64,000 bases of DNA from Streptomyces sp. NBC_01716 (GTDB taxonomy: Bacteria; Actinomycetota; Actinomycetes; Streptomycetales; Streptomycetaceae). The position numbers and the translations under genes are program-made. The DNA lies in contig NZ_CP109181.1 in the NCBI RefSeq assembly GCF_036248275.1, positions 6,324,001-6,388,000 of the forward strand, in the 5' to 3' direction. The number at the start of each line of letters is the position of its first letter. Within the stretch, counting starts at the first letter, position 1. The notes under the pieces were generated by a model, which searched no databases, was not told where the DNA came from, and saw only the letters and a list, made by a program, of their open reading frames with translations. Shown piece after piece: positions 1-8,792 of this stretch.

Positions 1-123
1 TTCACCGCGGCCGACATCGAGACGCTGCGCGCGGCCGAGGAGTTCGTGTCCCGCGAGACGCGCCTGCGCTGCGGGTTCCTGCGGTACTACCTGCTGGAGA
101 AGCAGGCGGGCGATGTCGACTGA
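1..123 (+). CDS. C-terminal end of an unidentified gene (5' end outside window)
   Basis: The first 40 codons are open from the window edge to a TGA at 121-123 and encode an acidic/arginine-rich helical tail ending in LLEKQAGDVD. The stop overlaps the ATG of the downstream transporter by 11 bases, so the two genes are probably translationally coupled. No family can be recognised from so short a tail. Its position makes it part of the same operon as the exporter and tRNA synthetase that follow. Confidence 0.6.
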   Translation, partial: FTAADIETLRAAEEFVSRETRLRCGFLRYYLLEKQAGDVD

Positions 124-1393
124 GGTGGCTAATCTGCCACAGATCAGAAGCTTGCCCCGGCCCGTCTGGGTCCTGCTGGGTGCCAGCGGTGTCAACTCCC
201 TGGGCACCGGGCTGGTGTATCCGCTGCTGATCGTCTATCTCACCCGGGTCCAGGAGTTCAGTGTCTCGGTCGCCACAGGTGCCGTGTCACTGACCTCGCT
301 CGGCGCTTTCGTGTGCGGTCCCGTCGCCGGATGGGCCTCGGACCGCTTCGGCCGCACGCGGACCGTGTTCGGCGCGATGCTGGTGTCGGCTGCGGGGATG
401 GTCGTCTACGCCGTGGCCACGACGGTGTGGCAGACGATGCTGGCCGCGCTGATCGTCGGTCTCGGCATCGGGGCGAACTCCGTCTGGTACGCGCTCCTGG
501 CGGAAGCGGTGACCGAGAAGGACCGTCCCACCGTGTTCGCTCTGAACTTCACGATGATGAATCTCGCGGTGGGGGTGGGCGGCCTGATCGCCAGTCTGGC
601 GACGGCGGGCGGCCAGCCGTGGGTGTTCCACCTGCTGTTCCTGACCAACGCCGCGTCCTTCGTTGTCGTGGGCGTGGTCGTGCTGCGCGGGTACCGGCAG
701 AGCCCCGCACCGGCCCCAGCCCCCGGTGAGGAGCCCGGTACCACCGCCTCGGTCTCGTACCGGGCGCTGTTGGCCGACCGTCGGATCCTGGCGATCTTCG
801 GCGTGACCTGCCTGTTCTACATGGCCGGTTACTCGCAGTTGGAATCCGGGTTCTCCGCCGTGCTGGTCGAGACACGGGGCATGGGCCCCCGCGAGCTGGC
901 CATCCTGTTCGCAGTGAACACCACCGTTGTGGTGGTGGCCCAGCTGTTCCTGCTTCCGGTCTTCCGCAGTTTCCCTCCGAAGCGGGCACTGGGTGTGGTG
1001 GCCGTCTCCTGGGCCTCCTGCTGGGGTCTGATCCTGCTCGTGGTGGCGATGTCGGACTTCACCACCGCGGTGCTGGTGAGCTGTGTCGCCATCGCCGTGT
1101 TCGCGGTGGGCGAATGCTTCTTTTCCGTCGCGATGCCGACCGTGGTCAACGCGGTCGCCACGGACGGGAACCGGGGCCGGATCAACGGAATCTACGGTGC
1201 GGCGACCTCAGCCGGATTCGTGCTGGGCCCCCTGCTGGCAGGGGGACTGCTCGACCAGAACATGCCGAACACCTTCATCCTGGGCGCCCTGGTCACCTGC
1301 TTGCTGACCTGGCTGCTGAGCTTCTGCTTCCTCCCCGCGCTCGGTCCGAGCGCCCGAAAACGAGTCACCGATCAAAGGAAAGTCCCGTGTTGA
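113..1393 (+). CDS. MFS family drug/metabolite exporter
   Basis: A 426-residue integral membrane protein with about 12 hydrophobic segments in two halves, split by a Pro/Ala/Glu-rich loop near residues 200-215. The MFS loop motif GWASDRFGRTR (about residues 72-82) lies between TM2 and TM3. It resembles proton-driven efflux permeases. The start overlaps the preceding stop and its own TGA (1391-1393) overlaps the next gene's GTG start, so it sits inside a coupled operon with the GlyRS and LeuA/C/D/B-like genes. Export of the product of that pathway is the natural inference; the substrate cannot be read from the sequence. Confidence 0.88.
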   Translation: MSTEVANLPQIRSLPRPVWVLLGASGVNSLGTGLVYPLLIVYLTRVQEFSVSVATGAVSLTSLGAFVCGPVAGWASDRFGRTRTVFGAMLVSAAGMVVYAVATTVWQTMLAALIVGLGIGANSVWYALLAEAVTEKDRPTVFALNFTMMNLAVGVGGLIASLATAGGQPWVFHLLFLTNAASFVVVGVVVLRGYRQSPAPAPAPGEEPGTTASVSYRALLADRRILAIFGVTCLFYMAGYSQLESGFSAVLVETRGMGPRELAILFAVNTTVVVVAQLFLLPVFRSFPPKRALGVVAVSWASCWGLILLVVAMSDFTTAVLVSCVAIAVFAVGECFFSVAMPTVVNAVATDGNRGRINGIYGAATSAGFVLGPLLAGGLLDQNMPNTFILGALVTCLLTWLLSFCFLPALGPSARKRVTDQRKVPC

Positions 1394-4371
1394 CAATGCA
1401 GGACGCGCTGCTCGCGTTGCAGAAGTACTGGACCGACCAGGGGTGCATGGTCGCGCAGCCGTTCAACACCGAGGTCGGAGCCGGCACCGCGAATCCCGCG
1501 ACCGCGCTGCGTGTCCTCGGCCCCGAACCCTGGCGCGTCGGCTACGTGGAGCCCAGCGTGCGCCCCGATGACGCCCGCTACGGCGAAAACCCCAACCGCC
1601 TGCAGACTCACACCCAGTTCCAGGTCATTCTCAAGCCGGACCCGGGCAATCCGCAGGAGCTTTATCTGAGCAGCCTGGAGGCTCTGGGCATCGACGTCCG
1701 CGCCCACGACGTCCGCTTCGTGGAGGACAACTGGGCCTCGCCCGCGCTCGGCGCGTGGGGACTGGGCTGGGAGGTGTGGCTGGACGGCTTGGAGATCAGC
1801 CAGTTCACCTACTTCCAGCAGGCCGGCGGTATGACGCTCGACCCGGTGTCGGTGGAGATCACGTACGGTGTCGAGCGCATCATGATGGCGCTCCAGGGCG
1901 TGAGCCACTTCAAGGAGATCACCTACGCGCCGGGTATTTCCTACGGCGAGCTCTTCGGACAGTCGGAATACGAGATGAGCCGCTACTACCTCGACGACGC
2001 CGATATCGACGTCAATCGGCGGCTCTTCGAGAACTACGCCGCCGAGTCGGCACGGATGATCGCCGCACGGCTGCCGTTGCCGGCGTATCAGTACGTCCTC
2101 AAGTGCAGCCACGTGTTCAACGTGCTCGACGCCCGCGGCGCGATCAGCACCACCGAGCGGGCCAGGACATTCGCCACGATGCGCACCTTGACCAGGCAGG
2201 CAGCCCGGCTGTGGGCCGAGCGGCGCGCGGAGCAGGGCCACCCGCTCGGCGTCGTGACGCCGCCGCCGCCCGCACGACTGCCCGCCGAGCTGCCGGGTGT
2301 CGACGAGACCGCAACGTTGTTGTTCGAGATCGGAGTCGAAGAGCTGCCGCACGGCGAGGTCACGCGGGGCGCGCAGGCGGTTGGCGAGTCGCTCGCCCAG
2401 AAGCTCGGGGCCACCCGGCTGGGCCACGGCGGGATGACCGTGCATGCCACACCACGCCGGATCGTGCTCATCGTGGACTCGGTGCGGTCCGCCGAGCCCG
2501 ACACCGAGGGGACGGTGCGCGGCCCCCGGGCCGGGGCGGCCTTCGACGCCCAGGGACGGCCGACGAAGGCGGCCCAGGGATTCGCCCGTAGCCAGGGCGT
2601 CGCCGTCGACGACCTGGTGCGCGTCGAAAAGGACGGGGCTGAGTACGTGGCGGCCGTCCGGACCGAGCTGGGCCGGCCGGCGGTCACCGTCCTCGCGGAG
2701 GTGCTCGGCGCGGTGGTCTCGGAGATGCGCGCGGACAAGAACATGCGCTGGCGTGACGCACACCTCTCCTACTCCCGGCCGGTGCGCTGGCTGGTGGCGC
2801 TGCTCGGCGAGACGGTGGTCCCTGTGGCGGTCTCGTCGCTGACCTCGGGGAAGCGCACCCGTGTGATCCGGACGGCACCGGAGCCGGAGGTCGACGTCGC
2901 CTCGGCCGACGGCTACCCGGCGCTCCTTGCCTCGTACGGCATCGTGCTGGACGCGGCGGCACGGCGGCGCGCCATCGTCGACGACGCGACGGCACTCGTC
3001 GCTGGCGTGGGCGGGACTCTCGATGTGCGGGGCGAGTCGGCGCTGCTGGACGAGGTGGCCAACCTCGTCGAACGGCCCCAAGTCATCCTCGGGTCGTTCG
3101 ACGAGCGGTACCTCGACCTGCCCGAGCAGGTTCTGACCACGGTGATGCGCAAGCACCAGCGCTATCTGCCGGTCCGCGGGGACAACGGGCTCCTTCCGCA
3201 CTTCGTTGTCGTGGCCAACGGTCCCTGCGACACCGATCTGGTACGGGCCGGCAACGAGTCGGTGCTGCGGGCCCGTTACGAGGACGCCGCGTTCTTCTGG
3301 CGGGCCGATCAAAAGTCCGCGCCGGAGGAGCACAGGGCCCGCCTGGAGAAGCTGACCTTCGAGGAGCGGCTCGGCTCGATGGCCGACCGGGCGGACCGGA
3401 TCGCCGGGGCAGCCACCGAGCTGGCCGACGTGGCCGGCCTCGGCGGAGTCGGCCGGGCCACGCTCAACAGGGCCGGGCGGCTCGCCAAGTTCGACCTGGC
3501 GACCAGTATGGTCATCGAGCTGTCGAGCCTGACCGGCACGATGGCCCGCGAGTACGCGCTCCGCGCCGGCGAGATGCCCGAAGTCGCGCAGGCACTCGCC
3601 GAAATGGAACAGCCATACGGTACGGGGGACTGCCTGCCGGAAAGCGTCCCCGGCGCCCTGCTGGCCCTGACCGACCGGTTCGACCTGCTTGTCGGGCTGT
3701 TCTCGGTCGGCGCGTCACCGACCGGCAGCTCCGACCCGTTCGGACTGCGCAGGGCGGGGGGCGGCGTCGTGCGTATCCTTCGCGCGTTCCCGGAGCTTTC
3801 CGCTGTCCGGCTGGACACCGGCCTCGCCGCCGCCGCCCGCCAAGTGCGGGCGCACGGTGTGGAAGTGCCGGAGACGGCGCTGGCGGACGCCCTGGAGTTC
3901 ACGGTGCACCGCTACGAGCGGCAACTGCTGGACGCCGGTCACGAGCACCGGCTGGTGCGTGCGGTGCTGCCGCTGGCCAAGGCGCCGGCGGCGGCGGATG
4001 CCGCGCTGGCCGAGTTGGAGCGACGGAGCGGTGACGAGGAGTTCATCGCACTGGTCGCCGCGTTGCAGCGGGTCCGCCGGATCGTGGAGCCGGGCACGGA
4101 GGCCCACTACGACCCCGACGTGCCGGCGGGCACCTCTGAGCTCGCGCTACGCGAAGCGGTCCGGGAAGCGGCCGAACGGCTCAAGGCGGGTAGGCGCACC
4201 GACCTGGCCGAGTTCATCGATGCCGCCCGGCCGCTCACCGGCGCCGTCAACGTCTTTTTCGACGAAGTGACCGTGATGGCCGACGACCCGAAGCTGCGCG
4301 ACGCCCGTCTCGGGCTCCTGGCCACGATCAATGAACTCGCGAACGGCGTGCTCGACTGGCGCGCGCTCTGA
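1387..4371 (+). CDS. glyQS: Fused alpha-beta glycyl-tRNA synthetase (GlyQ-GlyS type)
   Basis: A 994-residue protein joining both subunits of the bacterial alpha2beta2 GlyRS. Residues ~4-290 are the catalytic GlyQ part: motif 2 (EPSVRPDDARYGENPNR, ~55-71) and motif 3 (YGVERIMMAL, ~160-169). A Pro-rich linker (~290-305) leads to the GlyS part, which begins LLFEIGVEELP (~311-321), contains KNMRWRD, and ends in a DALR-like anticodon-binding region (FFDEVTVMADD). The GTG at 1387 is preferred because AAAGGA lies just upstream and it overlaps the transporter stop; ATG 1396 is the alternative. Known biology: streptomycetes normally charge tRNA-Gly with a single-chain alpha2 enzyme, so this is probably an additional, cluster-associated copy. 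It may confer resistance or supply Gly-tRNA to a transferase. Confidence 0.93.
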   Translation: MLTMQDALLALQKYWTDQGCMVAQPFNTEVGAGTANPATALRVLGPEPWRVGYVEPSVRPDDARYGENPNRLQTHTQFQVILKPDPGNPQELYLSSLEALGIDVRAHDVRFVEDNWASPALGAWGLGWEVWLDGLEISQFTYFQQAGGMTLDPVSVEITYGVERIMMALQGVSHFKEITYAPGISYGELFGQSEYEMSRYYLDDADIDVNRRLFENYAAESARMIAARLPLPAYQYVLKCSHVFNVLDARGAISTTERARTFATMRTLTRQAARLWAERRAEQGHPLGVVTPPPPARLPAELPGVDETATLLFEIGVEELPHGEVTRGAQAVGESLAQKLGATRLGHGGMTVHATPRRIVLIVDSVRSAEPDTEGTVRGPRAGAAFDAQGRPTKAAQGFARSQGVAVDDLVRVEKDGAEYVAAVRTELGRPAVTVLAEVLGAVVSEMRADKNMRWRDAHLSYSRPVRWLVALLGETVVPVAVSSLTSGKRTRVIRTAPEPEVDVASADGYPALLASYGIVLDAAARRRAIVDDATALVAGVGGTLDVRGESALLDEVANLVERPQVILGSFDERYLDLPEQVLTTVMRKHQRYLPVRGDNGLLPHFVVVANGPCDTDLVRAGNESVLRARYEDAAFFWRADQKSAPEEHRARLEKLTFEERLGSMADRADRIAGAATELADVAGLGGVGRATLNRAGRLAKFDLATSMVIELSSLTGTMAREYALRAGEMPEVAQALAEMEQPYGTGDCLPESVPGALLALTDRFDLLVGLFSVGASPTGSSDPFGLRRAGGGVVRILRAFPELSAVRLDTGLAAAARQVRAHGVEVPETALADALEFTVHRYERQLLDAGHEHRLVRAVLPLAKAPAAADAALAELERRSGDEEFIALVAALQRVRRIVEPGTEAHYDPDVPAGTSELALREAVREAAERLKAGRRTDLAEFIDAARPLTGAVNVFFDEVTVMADDPKLRDARLGLLATINELANGVLDWRAL

Positions 4372-4413
4372 TCGCGTCCTGCTATAGACGGGGCGACTAC
4401 CTAAGGAGGCACC

Positions 4414-5598
4414 ATGTCCGTGACTGAGAAGTCGGGGTTGCGACGGATCGGTGTGTACGACACAACGCTGCGTGATGGGGAACAGGCGCCAGGGAACGCT
4501 ATGGCCCCCGCGCAGAAGCTGGAGATCGCGCTCGCTCTCGAAGCGCTCGGTGTGGACATCATCGAGGCAGGGTTCCCGAACTCCTCACCCAGCGACTTCG
4601 AGGCGACCCGGATGATCGCCGAGGCACTGACCACCGCTCGGGTCGCCACGCTGAGCCGAACGGTCAGCGCCGACGTGCTGAGAGCGGTGGAAGCGGCTGG
4701 GGTCGAAAACCACCAGGTGGAGTTCGTAGCCACCGCCAGCGAACTCCACCTGGAGCGCAAGCGCGGCATAACCCGTCAGGAGAACCTGCGTGAGGTGGTC
4801 GACGCGATCCGCTTCACCCGCTCGCTGGGGGTTGAGGACGTCTCGCTCGGGCTGGAGGATGCCAGCCGCGGCTCGATCGGTCTGCTCCGGGATCTGACCG
4901 AGGCGGGCATGGAGGCCGGTGCGGCCACGGTCGTGGTGGCCGACACGACCGGATATGCCACCCCTGAGCAGTTCGGAGACCTTATCGCCACCGTGCGTGA
5001 GTGGGTACCGGACTCGCACGTGCTCTCGGTTCACTGCCATCAGGATCTCGGGCTCGCGCTGGCCAACGCGCTTGCGGGGGTACGTTCGGGAGCCGATGAG
5101 GTGCAGGTCACTGTCGCGGGTATCGGCGAGCGCGCGGGCAACACCGCCTTGGAGGAGTTGGCCGCGGTACTGGCCTACAAGGGCGAGCAGTACGGTGCGA
5201 CCACCGCCATCAGGACGGAGCGTCTGTACGAGGTCTTCGAACTCGTCGCCAGGACGGTGGGCTTGGAGTCCCCGCGCAACAAGGCCATCGTCGGCATGAA
5301 CGCCTTCGCTCACGAGGCCGGCATCCATCAGGCAGGAGTGCTGCGGGAGCCGGCGACGTACGAGTACGTCGAGCCCGCCCGATTCGGCCGCACCCGCTCC
5401 CTGATCGTCGGCCGGCACTCCGGGCGCACCCTGATCCGGCATCTCCTCGGCGAACTCGGTGCCGCACTGGACGAGGCACTGATCGATCGCGTCTACCGGA
5501 CGCACGTGGAGCGCGGGCAGGATGACGACCCGATCGATCTGGCGGCGCTGAGGAGTCTGCTGGTAGCAGAGATCGCCCCGGCGAAGGCGAGCGTGTGA
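4414..5598 (+). CDS. 2-isopropylmalate/homocitrate synthase-family condensing enzyme, short form
   Basis: A 394-residue DRE-TIM metallolyase that condenses acetyl-CoA with a 2-oxo acid. The signature DTTLRDGEQ is at residues 16-24, metal ligands HCH at 207-209, and the GIGERAGN segment at 236-243. It is much shorter than leucine-pathway LeuA of actinobacteria because it ends soon after the catalytic region and lacks the LeuA_dimer leucine-binding domain. It should therefore not be leucine-feedback-inhibited, as in NifV/AksA-type enzymes. A strong AAGGAGG precedes ATG 4414. Its TGA overlaps the LeuC-like start (TGATG). The substrate (2-oxoisovalerate, 2-oxoglutarate or another oxo acid) cannot be fixed from the motifs. 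Confidence 0.9.
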   Translation: MSVTEKSGLRRIGVYDTTLRDGEQAPGNAMAPAQKLEIALALEALGVDIIEAGFPNSSPSDFEATRMIAEALTTARVATLSRTVSADVLRAVEAAGVENHQVEFVATASELHLERKRGITRQENLREVVDAIRFTRSLGVEDVSLGLEDASRGSIGLLRDLTEAGMEAGAATVVVADTTGYATPEQFGDLIATVREWVPDSHVLSVHCHQDLGLALANALAGVRSGADEVQVTVAGIGERAGNTALEELAAVLAYKGEQYGATTAIRTERLYEVFELVARTVGLESPRNKAIVGMNAFAHEAGIHQAGVLREPATYEYVEPARFGRTRSLIVGRHSGRTLIRHLLGELGAALDEALIDRVYRTHVERGQDDDPIDLAALRSLLVAEIAPAKASV

Positions 5599-7061
5599 TG
5601 CCCGGCGGTCTCACACTCTTCGAGAAGGTCTGGCGTAGCCATGTCGTGGAGCACACCCCGGACCATCAGGACCTGCTGTACATCGACCTCCACCTGGTGC
5701 ACGAGGCCAGCTCCGCCCAGGCGTTCGACGGGCTGCGCCTGGCTGGCAGACCGGTGCGGCGGCCCGCGCAGACTCTCGCGGTGGAGGACCACAACGTCCC
5801 TACCGACTCGCTGGTCATCGAGGACACGATGAGCAGGCTCCAGGTCGAGGCACTGCGCAGGAACTGCGCCGAAGCCGGTATCGACCTCCTCAGGCTCGGC
5901 GACAGACGTCAAGGTATCGTGCACGTCGTCGCGCCCGAGGGCGGGTACGTCCTGCCCGGAATGACGGTGATCTGCGGCGACAGTCATACCTCGACCCACG
6001 GAGCTTTCGGTGCGCTGGCGTTCGGGGTCGGTACCAGCGACGTCGAACACGCACTGGCGACGCAGACTCTCACCCTGGCGCGGCCCAGGACGATGGCGGT
6101 GGACTTCGTCGGGCAGTTGCCGTCCGACGTCACGGCCAAGGACGTCATTCTGGCGGTCATCGCGCGGATCGGCGCGAACGGGGCACACGGCCACGTGATC
6201 GAATACCGCGGTGAGGCGATAAGCGGGCTGTCGCTGAGCGGCCGGATGACGGTGTGCAACATGAGTGTCGAGGCCGGTGCCGTCGCTGGGATGGTGGCAC
6301 CCGACGACACGACCTTCGCCTACGTGGAGAGCCGTCCGAACCGGCCGCGGGGCGCGATGTGGGAGCAGGCTCTTGCCTACTGGAGAACACTGCGCACCGA
6401 CGAGGACGCGACGTTCGACCGCGTCATCACCATCGACGCGTCCAAACTGAGGCCGTTCGTCACCTGGGGCACCAACCCGGGGCAGGCCGTCCCTCTGGGG
6501 GAGCCCGTACCAGCACCCGAGTCCTTCCCCGATCCTGCTGTCCGAGCCGCCGCCCGTCGGGCACTGGACTACATGGGGCTGCGGCCCGGCACACCCACGG
6601 ACGAGATCGCTGTCGACACGGTCTTTCTCGGCTCGTGCACCAACGCGCGGTTGGAGGACCTGAAAGAGGCCGCTGACGTGCTTCGCGGGCGCACGCTCGC
6701 ACCAGGGCTGCGCATGCTGGTCGTGCCGGGCTCGATGCGGGTACGCCGGGCGGCCGAGGAGGAGGGACTGCACGAGGTATTCGAGCAGGCGGGAGCGGAG
6801 TGGCGACTGTCGGGCTGCTCCATCTGTCTCGGTATGAACTCCGACCGGCTGGCCGGCGGCGAGCGTGTCGCTTCCACCTCCAACCGCAACTACGAGGGCA
6901 GGCAGGGGCCCGGCACCCGCACTCACCTGGTGTCCCCCGCGGTGGCCGCGGCGACCGCGGTGACCGGACGTCTGACCACCCCGACCGGCCTTTCGGAGGA
7001 GGAACCCAATGGAACCGCTGACTCGGTACACCGGCCGCGGGGTCGCACTGCGCCGCAGTGA
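5598..7061 (+). CDS. 3-isopropylmalate/homoaconitate dehydratase-like large subunit
   Basis: A 487-residue LeuC-family aconitase-fold protein that, with the small subunit downstream, would isomerise the 2-alkylmalate from the condensing enzyme. The three [4Fe-4S] ligands are visible: Cys347 in GSCTNAR, and Cys407 and Cys410 in GCSICLGMN. The GDSHTSTHGAFG segment (~128-138) is also typical. ATG 5598 is chosen because it overlaps the previous stop; an in-frame GTG lies at 5595. The last ~17 codons run 53 bases into the LeuD-like gene, giving a slightly long C-terminal tail for the family. Confidence 0.92.
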   Translation: MPGGLTLFEKVWRSHVVEHTPDHQDLLYIDLHLVHEASSAQAFDGLRLAGRPVRRPAQTLAVEDHNVPTDSLVIEDTMSRLQVEALRRNCAEAGIDLLRLGDRRQGIVHVVAPEGGYVLPGMTVICGDSHTSTHGAFGALAFGVGTSDVEHALATQTLTLARPRTMAVDFVGQLPSDVTAKDVILAVIARIGANGAHGHVIEYRGEAISGLSLSGRMTVCNMSVEAGAVAGMVAPDDTTFAYVESRPNRPRGAMWEQALAYWRTLRTDEDATFDRVITIDASKLRPFVTWGTNPGQAVPLGEPVPAPESFPDPAVRAAARRALDYMGLRPGTPTDEIAVDTVFLGSCTNARLEDLKEAADVLRGRTLAPGLRMLVVPGSMRVRRAAEEEGLHEVFEQAGAEWRLSGCSICLGMNSDRLAGGERVASTSNRNYEGRQGPGTRTHLVSPAVAAATAVTGRLTTPTGLSEEEPNGTADSVHRPRGRTAPQ

Positions 7062-7611
7062 CGTTGACACCGACCAGATCATCCCGGCCGAGTTCTGCAA
7101 GCGGCTGGGGAAGTCCGGCTACGCCGACGTACTTTTCGCCGGCTGGCGGCGATCCGCGGAGTTCGTGCTCAACGACCCGGACGCGGCGTCGGCCACCGTG
7201 CTGGTGGCGGGCCACAACTTCGGTACGGGAAGCTCACGGGAACACGCGGTATGGGCGCTGCGCGACTGGGGTTTCCGTGTCGTCGTCGCGAGCAGCTTCG
7301 GCGACATCTTCCGGCGCAACGCACTGTGCAACGGGCTGCTGCCCGTCGAACTCCCGGAGCACGTCGTGGCAGCGCTGGCCGACCTGGTGGAGACGGACAG
7401 GGCGAGCAGGATCACGGTCGACTTGCAGAGCCTCGAAGTCCGCGCGGGTGACATCGTGGCGAGCTTCGACGTGGACCAGCGGGCCCGACGGCTGTTGCTG
7501 CGTGGTTTGGACGACATCGACGTCACTCTGGAACGGCTGCGTGTCATCGAGGATTTCGAGGCATCGCGGTCGGCATGGCTGCCCGGCACGGCACCAGGTC
7601 CCGGCCGATGA
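7009..7611 (+). CDS. 3-isopropylmalate/homoaconitate dehydratase-like small subunit
   Basis: A 200-residue LeuD-family swivel-domain protein, partner of the preceding large subunit. Family landmarks are DTDQIIPAEF (~21-30), the GHNFGTGSSREHA loop (~66-78), which contributes to substrate binding, and ASSFGDIFRRNALCNG. ATG 7009 has a good GGAGGAGGA Shine-Dalgarno inside the end of the large-subunit gene. Its TGA forms an ATGA overlap with the aminotransferase start, so subunit and downstream enzyme are likely translationally coupled. Confidence 0.92.
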   Translation: MEPLTRYTGRGVALRRSDVDTDQIIPAEFCKRLGKSGYADVLFAGWRRSAEFVLNDPDAASATVLVAGHNFGTGSSREHAVWALRDWGFRVVVASSFGDIFRRNALCNGLLPVELPEHVVAALADLVETDRASRITVDLQSLEVRAGDIVASFDVDQRARRLLLRGLDDIDVTLERLRVIEDFEASRSAWLPGTAPGPGR

Positions 7612-8792
7612 CCGATACGTCGGTCCGCCGTCGCGCCGCGTTCGCCCGGCGGACCGCGCAGCTCACCGGCAGCCGACTGATCGAACTCCTGCGTCTGGGC
7701 CACGAACTCGGTGCGGTCGACCTCGCCGTGGGCACGCCCGAGTTCCCCGCCACACCCAGGCCGCTGGCCGACGCGGCGGTGTCAGCCATTCTGGCCGGGC
7801 GGAACCAGTACGCCGACCCGGTCGGCGATCCGGGCACCCGCCGGAGGATCGCCGCGTCGTTCGCCACCCCGGCCGATCCGGAGTCCGAGATCACCGTCAC
7901 GGTCGGCGCCACCGAGGCGCTGTGCGTCGCGCTCCTGGCCCTGGTGGACCCGGGCGACGAGGTGATCGTCTTCGAGCCCTACTACGAGTGTTTCGTCAAC
8001 GCGATCGCCCTGGCCGGAGGCGTGCCGCGCTTCGTCCGCCTGCGCCGGCCCGACTGGCGGTTCGACCCCGCGGAACTGCGCCGGGCGTTCGGCCCCCGGA
8101 CCCGGGTTCTGCTCGCCAACACACCTGGCAATCCGGTGGGCACGGTGGTGACCTCGGCCGAGTGGGTGGAGATCGCCGAGCTGAGCGCGCGCTGGGACGT
8201 CACCGTCGTCTCCGACGAGGTGTACGCGCCATATGTGTTCGACGGCCGGGCGCACGTCTCCGCCGCCGACGTTCCGGGCCTGGAGAACCGGAGTGTTGTT
8301 GTCGGGTCGTTGTCCAAGTCGCATGCGGTCAGTGGCTGGCGGCTGGGATTCCTGCGCAGCGATTCACGGCGGAGCGCGGTGTTCAGAAAGGTGCACGAGG
8401 TGACGACGAACGGCACTGGTGCTCCCCTCCAGGCGGCTGTGGCCATCGGATCGTTCGACGGCGACCAGCGCCTGCCGGCGCCGGGGATGCAGGCGCGGCG
8501 CGACCAGGCGCTGCGGATTTTCACTTCCCTCGGGCTGGACTGCCGTCCGCCCGAGGGAGGCTGCTACCTCTTCGCCTCCATCGACCACCAGACAGACCTC
8601 GCCGCGGATGACTACGCCATGTGGATGCTTGAGGAGAAGCGGGTGCTCGTCGTGCCCGGTACGGCCTTCACCGCCGATCGGAAGTACGGGGAGGGCTTCG
8701 TCCGGATTGCGTTCAACAGATCGATGGAGACCCTGCTCCGAGCGGAGCAGAACCTGCTCCTTGCAGGACAGGAGAGCGCATGTCAGTCATAA
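7608..8792 (+). CDS. PLP-dependent class I/II aminotransferase
   Basis: A 394-residue fold-type I aminotransferase. The PLP lysine is Lys237 in SLSKSHAVSGWRLG; the cofactor-binding Asn171 (NTPGNP), Asp203 and Tyr206 (SDEVYAP) are present, and a substrate-carboxylate arginine occurs in the RIAFNRS segment near the C terminus. An upstream in-frame ATG at 7575 lies inside the LeuD-like gene; ATG 7608 is preferred for the ATGA overlap. Within the operon it is the obvious candidate to convert the chain-elongated 2-oxo acid to the free amino acid. Confidence 0.9.
   Translation: MTDTSVRRRAAFARRTAQLTGSRLIELLRLGHELGAVDLAVGTPEFPATPRPLADAAVSAILAGRNQYADPVGDPGTRRRIAASFATPADPESEITVTVGATEALCVALLALVDPGDEVIVFEPYYECFVNAIALAGGVPRFVRLRRPDWRFDPAELRRAFGPRTRVLLANTPGNPVGTVVTSAEWVEIAELSARWDVTVVSDEVYAPYVFDGRAHVSAADVPGLENRSVVVGSLSKSHAVSGWRLGFLRSDSRRSAVFRKVHEVTTNGTGAPLQAAVAIGSFDGDQRLPAPGMQARRDQALRIFTSLGLDCRPPEGGCYLFASIDHQTDLAADDYAMWMLEEKRVLVVPGTAFTADRKYGEGFVRIAFNRSMETLLRAEQNLLLAGQESACQS

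Noticed and set aside
1372..3333. A 653-codon open frame on the minus strand
   Set aside because: It is the antisense shadow of the GlyRS gene in high-GC codon usage. It has no protein-family motif, and the plus frame is certain.
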